64,000 nucleotides of DNA from Winogradskyella forsetii (lineage in GTDB: Bacteria > Bacteroidota > Bacteroidia > Flavobacteriales > Flavobacteriaceae): contig NZ_CP053348.1 in assembly GCF_013394595.1 (NCBI RefSeq), positions 2,568,001 through 2,632,000 of the forward strand, written 5' to 3'. The position numbers were made by a program, and so were the translations under genes. This document shows positions 24,278 to 32,409 of this stretch, in pieces. The notes under the pieces were generated by a model. It saw only the letters and a list, made by a program, of their open reading frames with translations, had not been told where the DNA came from and ran no database searches. The number at the start of each line of letters is the position of its first letter. Position 1 is the first letter of the stretch.

Positions 24278-24671
24278 TCAGCAATTGTTTAAAGTTCGAT
24301 AGCTTTTCTTTTTTCGAATTATGGTAATATCTATTTAAGTGTACGAGATTGATTTTGGTCAAGAACTTGTCATTTAGCGACGCTGAGAGTATGGGGTTAT
24401 AAAACCGATCCAGATCAAGGGATGTATTGAACTCTTTAAGATCAACTATGGCTTCCTCTATGGATTCTATCAATTCTGGTAAAGATGATTGAAAAAAACC
24501 AAAGGCGTCTTTTGATTTGTCCTTACGCTGTTTTCTGTACATAAAAAACCCAATGAGTACGCCTACAATTGCCAACATCACCGCAATACTATCAATCAAA
24601 ATAGACCATTGATTGGGATCCATGCTCCAGTCTTCAAAAATTAGATAGTAGTGTTCAGAATTTTGGTTCAT
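24255..24671 (-). CDS. N-terminal part of a split unknown membrane protein
   Basis: 138 codons starting at the ATG at 24669-24671. One membrane helix (about residues 26-45, SIAVMLAIVGVLIGFFMY) is followed by a basic stop-transfer (RKQRKDKSK) and a helical cytosolic part (LPELIESIEEAIVDLKEF). The frame ends at a TAA just after a T8 run, and the downstream frame 23783-24277 continues the same kind of sequence. A start at Met17 (MDPNQWSILID) is equally possible. Together the halves look like a single-TM protein with a long helical cytosolic domain, found next to stress genes. Confidence 0.6.
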   Translation of the reverse strand: MNQNSEHYYLIFEDWSMDPNQWSILIDSIAVMLAIVGVLIGFFMYRKQRKDKSKDAFGFFQSSLPELIESIEEAIVDLKEFNTSLDLDRFYNPILSASLNDKFLTKINLVHLNRYYHNSKKEKLSNFKQLLIDSNFFW

Positions 24672-24843
24672 GTATTAGCGTTAAGGAGTTCTCTAATTCT
24701 TTCTTCATTAGAAAACAATAAAAATTGTTTTTATACTTAGAATTTATATGAAAAATTGCGAGTCTCTAATAGGCTATTGACAAACCAATTCTTTAGTATA
24801 CCACCCGTAGATAACATTAAGTGTAGACAAACACCATGGCCAT

Positions 24844-25071
24844 CTATTCCTCCTCATCCTCACCAGGAATCATCTCGATGTTGCGCTGCATACGATCCAT
24901 AGCATCATGAATTTTCTTCTTGTCTGAATCCTTTAAATCATTGAGATCCTTTTTCTTAACCAAATTGCCCTTGCCATCAGGTTTCAATTCTTCTTCCTTG
25001 GTTACCTTATCAAAATTTGAAGATTTATCGTACTGCTGCTGAAAATTAGCATGTTTCTTTTCTTTGCTCAT
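24844..25071 (-). CDS. Small hydrophilic lysine/aspartate-rich protein (75 residues)
   Basis: A 75-residue protein with no hydrophobic segment, rich in Lys, Asp, Glu and Gln (SKEKKHANFQQQYDKSSNF ... MIPGEDEEE), probably largely disordered. I do not recognise a family. Its ATG at 25069-25071 is preceded, 20 bp upstream, by the palindrome TGGGTTAA-N8-TTAACCCA. Small charged proteins of this sort accompany stress clusters in flavobacteria; the 55-residue gene at 32191 is another. Role unknown. Confidence 0.7.
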   Translation of the reverse strand: MSKEKKHANFQQQYDKSSNFDKVTKEEELKPDGKGNLVKKKDLNDLKDSDKKKIHDAMDRMQRNIEMIPGEDEEE

Positions 25072-25091
25072 AATATTTGTTATAAAGATTA

Positions 25092-25115
25092 TGGGTTAAG
25101 ATAATAGTTAACCCA
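25092..25115 (-). promoter_or_regulatory. Candidate operator TGGGTTAA-N8-TTAACCCA
   Basis: A perfect 8-bp inverted repeat with an 8-base spacer lies 20 bp upstream of the start codon of the 75-residue gene. The position suits a repressor site or a leader hairpin. I found no second exact copy in the window, so assignment to a regulator is not possible. Confidence 0.35.
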
Positions 25116-25344
25116 GTGAACATTTGACGCTTTAGGATTTGATTTTGATGCAAATAATATGGTAAAGTTCTATCTTAATTTTTAAGGACATTTAATAATA
25201 TTGAAAAAAGGATAAATGAAATATAAAGCGAACTTCTATTTGTCCCAGCATATCAACTTTTTCATCTTTATAAAAAGATGGATGGACTAAAGTTCTGGAT
25301 TGTATGGGGAATCCTCCCTATTTTTATTGCCTAAAATTTACAGT

Positions 25345-25527
25345 ATCAAATTATTGATAGCAGAGGACGAACTCGCTTTACAGCGCTTCATAACCGCATA
25401 TTAAAGGGTGAAGGAAATAATTGTGAAGCTACATCAGAATTAGAAAATCCTCTGAAAAAGCGGCTATCTATGGTGACGTGGTTATAATAGTGAGACTCAA
25501 TTTAGTTAGGGCAAGTTCATTGGATTA
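25345..25527 (+). pseudogene. Decayed response-regulator receiver domain fragment
   Basis: Reading 25345-25401 gives IKLLIAEDELALQRFITAY, a typical N-terminus of a two-component receiver domain with its acidic pair (the start Met is replaced by ATC). Adding one base near 25402 continues as LKGEGNNCEATSELE, and a second shift near 25460 gives KKAAIYGDVVIIVRLNLV and SSLD, resembling the phospho-acceptor strand region. The fragment thus has no start, at least two frameshifts and no C-terminal half. It sits between the DUF421 gene and the 75-residue gene. I infer a dead OmpR-type regulator; the matching kinase is not seen. Confidence 0.6.
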
Positions 25528-25562
25528 AAAAATCATTTCATTTAGCAGACTCAATTCCCGAG

Positions 25563-26138
25563 TTAACGTTGTACATCCTTTAATAGCCAATCATCAATAC
25601 CATCATTATCCCTTTTGTGCAGTACCACTAAGTTTCCAGTGGTTTCAAAAATTACTGCTTTTATTTCCGAGAGCTTGGTAACATTCGCTTCACGAATTTT
25701 TGAGCGCAAATCACCTTCGGTTAACCTTACCGCTTTTAAATTTTCTTTAAGAATTATTTGTCCATCCATAACTAAAGTAGGCTGATTGTCTATTCGTTTT
25801 CTAAACCATTTATACCTTCTAAAATAGGCTGCTACAAGTTGAAGGATATATACCATCAATAATCCTATTGCCCCTTCAAGAAAACTCACAGTTTCAGACA
25901 ATATGGTAGTTGCTGTAATTGAACCTACGGCTACGGTCATCGCGAAATCGAAACTCGACATCTTAGAGAAACTTCGCTTTCCGAATAGTCTAGTGTAAAC
26001 GATTATGGCTGTGTAAATGCCAATACTAGATAAAATAATCATTAGTATGGATTGCATATCCGTATCGAAAACACTAGTTGCTTTTTTTGCAGATTGATTT
26101 AAAATTAAGAATGAATAAATTATTGCTAATAATGTCAT
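25563..26138 (-). CDS. DUF421 (YetF-type) membrane protein
   Basis: A 191-residue protein of the DUF421/YetF family: N-terminal hydrophobic segments (about residues 3-15, 30-50, 61-80 and 84-107) and a C-terminal soluble domain with the conserved ARG-like core replaced here by QPTLVMDGQIILKENLKAVRLTEGDLRSKIRE. In the N-terminal half, LFGKRSFSKMSSFDFAMTVAVGSI is the family signature. Its function is not established; members recur in sporulation and general-stress gene sets. It is followed 17 bp upstream by ligD on the same strand, so it may be the last gene of a Ku-LigD-DUF421 transcript. Confidence 0.85.
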   Translation of the reverse strand: MTLLAIIYSFLILNQSAKKATSVFDTDMQSILMIILSSIGIYTAIIVYTRLFGKRSFSKMSSFDFAMTVAVGSITATTILSETVSFLEGAIGLLMVYILQLVAAYFRRYKWFRKRIDNQPTLVMDGQIILKENLKAVRLTEGDLRSKIREANVTKLSEIKAVIFETTGNLVVLHKRDNDGIDDWLLKDVQR

Positions 26139-26155
26139 AATGAATTCTTTTTATA

Positions 26156-28579
26156 TTAAACGTGATTAAGATTTTCTAATGCCTTATCCATATCAACCCC
26201 TTCTCCTAAAATATTTAAAAAGCTATCCTCTTTATTTTTGAACAATTCAGGTACCGTTGACATAGAATAATCTTCAATTCTTAGACGAGTATTTACATCT
26301 TTCCAGTCGATCGGTGCGGATACGGTTGCATCTGGTTTTGGTCTTAAGCTAAATGCAGATACTATAGTCTGCCCTTTTCGGTTCTGCAAATAATCTAGAT
26401 AAATTTTAGGGCCTCTTTTCTTGACAGAGCGTTCCAATGTGGTTAATTCTGGCAGTTGCTCTTGTATATAGTAGCACAGTAATTTTGTAAAATCCCGAGC
26501 TTCACTGTAGGTATATTTTCCGCCTAAAGGAATATAAATATGAATTCCTGAGGCACCTGAAGTTTTACAATACCCGTTTATATTGGCGCTGTCCAAAACT
26601 ACTTTGGCAGCTTGGGCAGTTTCAACAACTTGCTTAAACGTATTTTTTTCTGAAGGGTCTAAATCGATAATGGTATAGTCTGGTTTATCCAATTGATAAA
26701 TTGTGGAATGCCAAGGATGCAACTCAATACAACCCAAGTTATTCATATAGGTTAATGTGGCTTGATTTTGACATACCAAATAGTTGATATCCCGTTCCGA
26801 AGATTTTGAATGGATTCCAATCGTATCAATCCAATCAGGTAAATGCTCATTATCCTTTTGGTAGAAAGACTCACCTTTTATGCCATTGGGATGACGATGC
26901 AAACTTTGAGGTCTATCTTTCAAGTAAGGAAGGATAAAATCGGACATTTTTATATAATAGTCCAATAAATCATATTTGGTCAATTGCGCATCTGGCCAAT
27001 ACACTTTTTCAATATTGGAAATGGGAACATTTATAGCGTCAATTTCTAATGTTTCAGAGTTTGCCTGTGTTTTTTGATTTGGTAAAGGCTTGTGTTCTTT
27101 TGAAATTTGTACAGGAACAGATTTGTCATCACGCATGCGTAAAAATACAGGATGCCTCATCACACCGCTTGTGGTCCATTCGGCAAATTTTACTTCGCAA
27201 ATCAGTTTCGGTATCAGCCAATGCGCTTTTCTGCCTTTGAGGTGTTTCACAATTTCAAATACTGGCTTTTCAGTTTGATAAGGCTCAAACTTCTGATGTA
27301 AACGCTTTATTTGTTTGGCAGAAAATCCAGAACCACAAGTACCTACGTAAACCAACGCCTCATTTTCTATCATTCCCAAAATTAGGGAAGCGAATTTGCG
27401 CGCACTATTTTTAGATTCGGTATACCCACAAATGATAGTCTCAACGCTTTCTATTTTCTTAAATTTCAACCAATCTGGTGTTCTAATATTCGTATAATAT
27501 TTAGAATTGGCCTTTTTAGCAATAACCCCTTCCATTCCTAATTTTAAGGCTCTATCATAGACCGTTTTACCCATGCCTTCAATATGGTCGCAGTAGCTAA
27601 TATGATTGGACTCTGGCACTAAGTGTTTAAGTAATTCCTTTCGGTCTAAAAGCGGTAAATCCGTTGTACTATGACCGTTAAGAAATAATAAGTCAAAAAC
27701 AAAGTAATTAAGATGACCCTTTGTAGTTGTTGGGTCATAATTTTGAAGTGCATTAAATTGTGGAATTCCGTCACTATTTAATATGACTATTTCACCATCC
27801 AGAATAGCAGTATGTTCAATAGATTCTAATTCATTATAAATAAGTTTGAACGTAGCGTTAAGTGATATCCCATTTCTGGAATACAATTCCACCGATCCGG
27901 AATCTATGTTAGCCAAAGCGCGATAGCCATCGTATTTTAGTTCATAAATCCAGTTTTTATCATTAAATATCTCCTTTCCTGGCGAAGCCAACATCGGTTT
28001 TATGATGGATTTTAAATTTAATTCTGAAGTACGACTTTTAGTCTGAGGCTGAAAATTAGCGACCACATAGTCTTCTGCATCGTAGCTTAAATTGGTTGCA
28101 TACGCATCGTCGTGTTTAATTAATAACCATTGATTTTTTCTATTCATCGATGAAGAACGTACCAATGTGAAAATACCTTTTAATTGATCACCTTTTAGAA
28201 CAAGCTTTAATTTGCCCTCTGCATAATCTGTTGTTAAGTCTTCATTATTATATAAACTTTCGTAAGTGCCATGGTCCCAAATAGTCATTTTGCCAGCACC
28301 ATAATTTCCCTTTGGAATGACACCTTCAAAAGATAAATAAGACACCGGATGATCTTCAGTATGAACAGCAAGCCTTTTATCTTTAGGATTCATAGAAGGT
28401 CCTTTCGGTACCGCCCAACTTTTTAAAACACCATCCATTTCCAATCGCAAATCGTAATGCAGATGACTTGCACGATGCCTTTGTATCACAAACCTGTATT
28501 TATTTTCAGAATTGTAAACATCTTTCGGTTCTGGCGTGTCTTCAAATGTTCGTTTTTTTCTATAGGCTTCAAGGCTCAT
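26156..28579 (-). CDS. ligD: DNA ligase D (ATP-dependent, NHEJ)
   Basis: An 807-residue three-domain enzyme for bacterial non-homologous end joining. Order: N-terminal 3'-phosphoesterase domain (about residues 20-150, with RHRASHLHYDLRLEMDGVL carrying the metal-binding His and Asp), ATP-dependent ligase domain with adenylated Lys215 in KYDGYR (residues 215-220) plus an OB-fold to about 500, and C-terminal primase/polymerase domain (about 520-800, with DLDPSEKNTF holding the catalytic Asp pair). This PE-ligase-Pol order is common outside mycobacteria. It works with Ku, whose gene lies 3 bp upstream. All key motifs look intact. Confidence 0.95.
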   Translation of the reverse strand: MSLEAYRKKRTFEDTPEPKDVYNSENKYRFVIQRHRASHLHYDLRLEMDGVLKSWAVPKGPSMNPKDKRLAVHTEDHPVSYLSFEGVIPKGNYGAGKMTIWDHGTYESLYNNEDLTTDYAEGKLKLVLKGDQLKGIFTLVRSSSMNRKNQWLLIKHDDAYATNLSYDAEDYVVANFQPQTKSRTSELNLKSIIKPMLASPGKEIFNDKNWIYELKYDGYRALANIDSGSVELYSRNGISLNATFKLIYNELESIEHTAILDGEIVILNSDGIPQFNALQNYDPTTTKGHLNYFVFDLLFLNGHSTTDLPLLDRKELLKHLVPESNHISYCDHIEGMGKTVYDRALKLGMEGVIAKKANSKYYTNIRTPDWLKFKKIESVETIICGYTESKNSARKFASLILGMIENEALVYVGTCGSGFSAKQIKRLHQKFEPYQTEKPVFEIVKHLKGRKAHWLIPKLICEVKFAEWTTSGVMRHPVFLRMRDDKSVPVQISKEHKPLPNQKTQANSETLEIDAINVPISNIEKVYWPDAQLTKYDLLDYYIKMSDFILPYLKDRPQSLHRHPNGIKGESFYQKDNEHLPDWIDTIGIHSKSSERDINYLVCQNQATLTYMNNLGCIELHPWHSTIYQLDKPDYTIIDLDPSEKNTFKQVVETAQAAKVVLDSANINGYCKTSGASGIHIYIPLGGKYTYSEARDFTKLLCYYIQEQLPELTTLERSVKKRGPKIYLDYLQNRKGQTIVSAFSLRPKPDATVSAPIDWKDVNTRLRIEDYSMSTVPELFKNKEDSFLNILGEGVDMDKALENLNHV

Positions 28580-28582
28580 GGT

Positions 28583-29356
28583 TTAAGAAGCTTTCTTTTT
28601 CTTTTGTTCCAGACTAGCTTTCAGTTTAGCCATTAAATCTTTTGCAGCGGTTGGTTTCACCTCCACCTTCTCAGATTTAATTTCCTTACCTGTGGTTTTG
28701 GCCTCAATAATTTTTAATAACTGCGAATTATAGACATCCTTGTATTTCGTGAAATCAAATTTTTCAGTATAATTTTCAATAAGGGATTCTGCCATTGAGA
28801 TCTCCTTTTCAGAATTTTTCGTCTTTGGAATTTTTATAGCCTTAGGATTTCGTATTTCATCATCAAACCTTATGACGTGAAGTACAATAACATTCTTATA
28901 CACACCAACCAGACACAAGTTTTCCTTTTGACGCATCACAAATGTTGCCACGCCTAATTTTGCGGTCTTCTTCAACGCATCACGAAGCAGATTATAGGCT
29001 TTACCACCTTCTTTTTGAGGTTCTAAATAATAGGGTTTTTTGAAAAGTACATCTGCAACGTCTGTCTCTTTTACAAACTCTTCAATATCTATGGTTTTAT
29101 TTTTCTTCACATTGGCTTTCTCAAAATCTTCCTTTTCAAGAATTACATAGCCATCATCTTTTTTATACCCTTTTACAATGTCTTTCCACTCCACTTCCTT
29201 ACCTGTTTTCTCGTTGATACGTTTGTAGCGAATACGTTCGCCATCATGACTGTCAAGCATGTCTAATTCTAGAGCTCTGTTCTCTGAAGCGGAATACATT
29301 TTTATAGGTATTGATACAAGCCCGAAGCTAATAGAGCCATTCCATACTGATCTCAT
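28583..29356 (-). CDS. ku: Ku homodimer DNA end-binding protein
   Basis: A 257-residue bacterial Ku. The start MRSVWNGSISFGLVSIPIKMY is diagnostic, followed by the beta-barrel bridge region (RYKRINEKTGKEVEWKDIVKGY) and a lysine-rich C-terminal tail that usually binds LigD or DNA. It forms a ring on double-strand breaks and recruits LigD. The stop is 3 bp from the ligD start, so the two are translated from one mRNA. Together they give this organism a complete two-component end-joining route, sporadic in Flavobacteriaceae. Confidence 0.95.
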   Translation of the reverse strand: MRSVWNGSISFGLVSIPIKMYSASENRALELDMLDSHDGERIRYKRINEKTGKEVEWKDIVKGYKKDDGYVILEKEDFEKANVKKNKTIDIEEFVKETDVADVLFKKPYYLEPQKEGGKAYNLLRDALKKTAKLGVATFVMRQKENLCLVGVYKNVIVLHVIRFDDEIRNPKAIKIPKTKNSEKEISMAESLIENYTEKFDFTKYKDVYNSQLLKIIEAKTTGKEIKSEKVEVKPTAAKDLMAKLKASLEQKKKKAS

Positions 29357-29408
29357 AAGACATTATTTAAGGTTATACTTAACTCGAATAGGTAATCTAC
29401 AAATAAGA

Positions 29409-31541
29409 TTATGCTGGTACTTTTGAAGCGACTTCCATCCGATCCCAATTTCTATGTTTGGCAATAGCATCTATAAATTCTTTTGGCTTTCCGTTAATAA
29501 TAACTGCATCATCGTTCTTGTAATCCTTAACAAAGGTTTCATCAATTAAATGTTCACCTTCATTATCCACAGCAATCGCCTTACAATATTTAAACGTTTC
29601 ATTAATAAACACTTTAAACTTAGGTACGTTTAATAATTTGTCGACAGAAGATTGTCCGCCAGGAATATAAATGGCGTCATACAGCACACTTTCGGTTGTC
29701 ATAATTGCAGCATCTACTTCATGTTTCATATCCTCATCGCAGGTAACAGTTCCACCATGAGGTGCCACTAGTTTCACCATCGCATTTTCTTTTTCAAGCG
29801 CATTTTTCATCTTCTTAAAATCCTTCATTGAAAAACCGTCCGCAACCAGTACTGCGACCTGTCTAGTAGCAATACTATCGAATTTAGTATGCGCCTGACT
29901 CAGCGCTTTGTCTTTTTCTAAGTAGTTTTTGGCCTTTGGCGGTTGTTGCTCTTTCGTATTAGCATCGGCACCAATCGCTTGATTTATGGGTTTATCAATG
30001 TTTTTAGGAACATCCAGTCCTAAACCTTCGCCAACTTTTTTGGCTAACTTTTTATCGATTTGGGATATGACCCAAAGCATCCGTTCTTTAATATGCTTGT
30101 GATTGCATTTACCTAACTCAAAAGTGTAGGCATCTGCAACATGTTGTTTTTCCCAATCCTCTAAACTTCGATAAAATAGCGCAGGTTGAGAAAAATGATC
30201 GTTAAAGCTTTCACTACGGGTTCTGATTTTTTTGGCATCAATACGTTCTTCATAAGAGGTAAAAGCACCTTCTGCCATTTTAGCCAAATGCGGACAACCA
30301 CCACCCAATGAATTTGGGAAATACGCCGTTTGCCCTTTTGGAATATCCATTTGCATATGACCATCTCGTTGATTGTTATGCACTTCACCGACTGGTCTAT
30401 TAATTGGGATTTGATGAAAATTTGGACTACCTAAGCGCGATAATTGCGTATCACGATATGAGAAAAGACGACCTTGTAAAAGCGGGTCGTTTGTAAAATC
30501 AATGCCTGGTACAATATGGCCTGGCAAGAATGCAACTTGTTCGGTTTCCGCAAAGAAATTTTCAGGATTGCGGTTAAGGGTCATTTTACCTATGATTTCA
30601 ACGGGTACCATTTCTTCAGGTATTAATTTAGTGGGATCCAGTAAATCAAATTCAAACTTATGTTCATCTTCTTCAGGTACAACTTGAATGCCCAATTCCC
30701 ATTCCGGATATTGGCCTGCCTCAATGGCATTCCATAAATCACGTCTGTGAAAATCGGGGTCGGCACCATTGATTTTAACCGCTTCATCCCAAGTCACCGA
30801 ATGAACCCCTAAAACTGGTTTCCAATGAAACTTTACAAAATGTGCTTCGTTTTTATCATTAATCAATCTGAAGGTATGAATACCAAATCCTTCCATCATC
30901 CTAAAACTTCTCGGGATAGCACGATCGCTCATAACCCATATCTGATTGTGAAGTGTTTCGGTAGTTCTTGAGATAAAATCATAAAAGGTGTCATGTGCTG
31001 ATGCCGCTTGTGGAATTTCCTTGTTTGGCTCTGGTTTTACGGAATGAATTAAATCTGGAAATTTCATAGCATCCTGAATGAAGAAAATAGGCATATTGTT
31101 GCCTACTAAATCCCATGTGCCTTCTTGCGTATAAAACTTCACGGCAAACCCTCTAACGTCCCGAGCCAAATCTGGTGACCCTTTAGAACCGGCAACCGTA
31201 GAAAAACGAACAAAAACTGGTGTTTTACGATTCGTATCCGTAAAAATACCAGCTTTACTATATTTTTTTATGCTTTTGTTTAGCTCAAAATAGCCATGAG
31301 CACCACTTCCTCGAGCGTGCACAATACGCTCCGGAATACGTTCGTGATCAAAATGTGTGATTTTTTCCCGTAATAAAAAATCTTCCAAAAGGGTTGAGCC
31401 ACGTTCGCCAGCTTTAAACGAGTTATTGGTGTCATTGACTTTCAATCCTTGGTTGGTAGTCATCACCTTTCCGTTACTATCCTTTTCAAATTGTTTTAAA
31501 TCCGCTTTTTTCTGATTGGATTCCGATTGTTTTTTAGCCAT
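29409..31541 (-). CDS. katE: Large-subunit catalase (HPII type, clade 2) with DJ-1-like C-terminal domain
   Basis: A 710-residue heme catalase that dismutates hydrogen peroxide. The active-site region PERIVHARGSGAHGYFE contains the catalytic His, VRFSTVAGSKGSPD the following Ser and Arg, DLVGNNMPIFF the catalytic Asn, and RLFSYRDTQLSRLG the proximal heme Tyr. The last 150 residues (VAVLVADGFSMKDFKKMKNAL onward) form the class I glutamine-amidotransferase/DJ-1-like domain found only in large-subunit catalases. An N-terminal extension of about 50 hydrophilic residues precedes the core. It follows the Ku gene on the same strand at 52 bp. This is a typical stationary-phase/stress enzyme. Confidence 0.95.
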   Translation of the reverse strand: MAKKQSESNQKKADLKQFEKDSNGKVMTTNQGLKVNDTNNSFKAGERGSTLLEDFLLREKITHFDHERIPERIVHARGSGAHGYFELNKSIKKYSKAGIFTDTNRKTPVFVRFSTVAGSKGSPDLARDVRGFAVKFYTQEGTWDLVGNNMPIFFIQDAMKFPDLIHSVKPEPNKEIPQAASAHDTFYDFISRTTETLHNQIWVMSDRAIPRSFRMMEGFGIHTFRLINDKNEAHFVKFHWKPVLGVHSVTWDEAVKINGADPDFHRRDLWNAIEAGQYPEWELGIQVVPEEDEHKFEFDLLDPTKLIPEEMVPVEIIGKMTLNRNPENFFAETEQVAFLPGHIVPGIDFTNDPLLQGRLFSYRDTQLSRLGSPNFHQIPINRPVGEVHNNQRDGHMQMDIPKGQTAYFPNSLGGGCPHLAKMAEGAFTSYEERIDAKKIRTRSESFNDHFSQPALFYRSLEDWEKQHVADAYTFELGKCNHKHIKERMLWVISQIDKKLAKKVGEGLGLDVPKNIDKPINQAIGADANTKEQQPPKAKNYLEKDKALSQAHTKFDSIATRQVAVLVADGFSMKDFKKMKNALEKENAMVKLVAPHGGTVTCDEDMKHEVDAAIMTTESVLYDAIYIPGGQSSVDKLLNVPKFKVFINETFKYCKAIAVDNEGEHLIDETFVKDYKNDDAVIINGKPKEFIDAIAKHRNWDRMEVASKVPA

Positions 31542-31679
31542 TATGTTTAAAATTTTGAGTTGATTTTCAGTATTTAAATGTAGAGTTAAGGCTAAACTTT
31601 TATTAACTCAACCGCATTTATTCCTATCGGAATCCATCTTTTACTTTGTTAATTTCTATACATTTTGTAATTTAAAATC

Positions 31680-32114
31680 ATGAATGAGATCAGTCACATG
31701 GATTTTTTAATATCCCTTCTTGCGGCAATGGTTGCCGGTGTCGTCATTGGTATAGAGCGCCAAATGAAAAGTAAAAATGCTGGTTTAAAAACTAACGCCC
31801 TTGTGGCCGTGGGTGCTGCTATTTTTGTAAACATATCTTATAGTTTTATAGGTATAGATAATGTGGACAATAGCAGAATTATAAGTCAAATAATAGTGGG
31901 CGTTGGATTTCTTGGTGCTGGTGTAATTATGAAAAGAAAAGAGCACGTAAGTGGTTTAGCGACTGCGGCCTCCATTTGGTGTAGTGCAGGATTGGGTTGT
32001 TTGGCTGCTTTGAAAATGTATGTAGAATTAGCCACTGCAACCGCACTGATTGTATCTATTAATTTGATCTTCGGATTTTTAAATAAATATATATACAAAA
32101 AGAAGAATGATTGA
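31680..32114 (+). CDS. MgtC/SapB family membrane protein
   Basis: A 144-residue protein with about four to five hydrophobic helices. The N-terminal LISLLAAMVAGVVIGIERQMKSKNAGLKTNALVAVGAA and the middle IIVGVGFLGAGVIMKRKEHVSGLATAASIW are the MgtC signatures (including the conserved Glu-Arg and GAG). It lacks the C-terminal cytosolic domain of virulence MgtC, so it is the short housekeeping form. The proposed roles (Mg2+ limitation, F-ATPase or membrane potential control) are not testable here. It is divergent from the catalase gene over 140 bp and followed by the 55-residue gene. Confidence 0.9.
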   Translation: MNEISHMDFLISLLAAMVAGVVIGIERQMKSKNAGLKTNALVAVGAAIFVNISYSFIGIDNVDNSRIISQIIVGVGFLGAGVIMKRKEHVSGLATAASIWCSAGLGCLAALKMYVELATATALIVSINLIFGFLNKYIYKKKND

Positions 32115-32190
32115 GAGTCAAACTATAAATGGATGGTTTCATTAAACCCCTTGACTCTTAGGAAGAATGTTTAATTAAAGATTTTAAAAC

Positions 32191-32358
32191 ATGAGCAATT
32201 CAAAACCCAATGATAATAAAAACGGAAACAGGGAAATTCCAGATTCCAGCACTAAAAAGGCAAGAGGCAGCAAAAGTGTACACAGTCCATTAGATAATTC
32301 GCAGGAAGATGGATGGAAACCTGATGCCATTGACAAAGGAAACACCGAAGAAGAATAA
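32191..32358 (+). CDS. Small hydrophilic protein (55 residues)
   Basis: An ATG at 32191 opens a 55-codon frame ending TAA at 32356-32358. The product begins MSNSKPNDNKNGNREIPDSS, is rich in Asn, Lys, Asp, Ser and Glu, and has no hydrophobic stretch, so it is likely disordered. A strong intrinsic terminator follows within 12 bp, and the A-rich AAAGATTTTAAAAC leader is typical of translation starts here, both of which support a real gene. An 8-bp inverted repeat (AGAGTCAA / TTGACTCT, 32114-32158) separates it from mgtC. No family is recognised. Confidence 0.65.
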   Translation: MSNSKPNDNKNGNREIPDSSTKKARGSKSVHSPLDNSQEDGWKPDAIDKGNTEEE

Positions 32359-32369
32359 ATTTTCTTTAA

Positions 32370-32406
32370 AGCCAAATTCATATATTTTTTGAATTTGGCT
32401 TTTTTT
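32370..32406 (+). terminator. Intrinsic terminator after the 55-residue gene
   Basis: The 10-bp perfect stem AGCCAAATTC / GAATTTGGCT is followed by seven T residues. It lies between converging genes, 11 bp after one stop and 4 bp before the stop of the SDR gene. Confidence 0.85.
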
Positions 32407-32409
32407 GGG

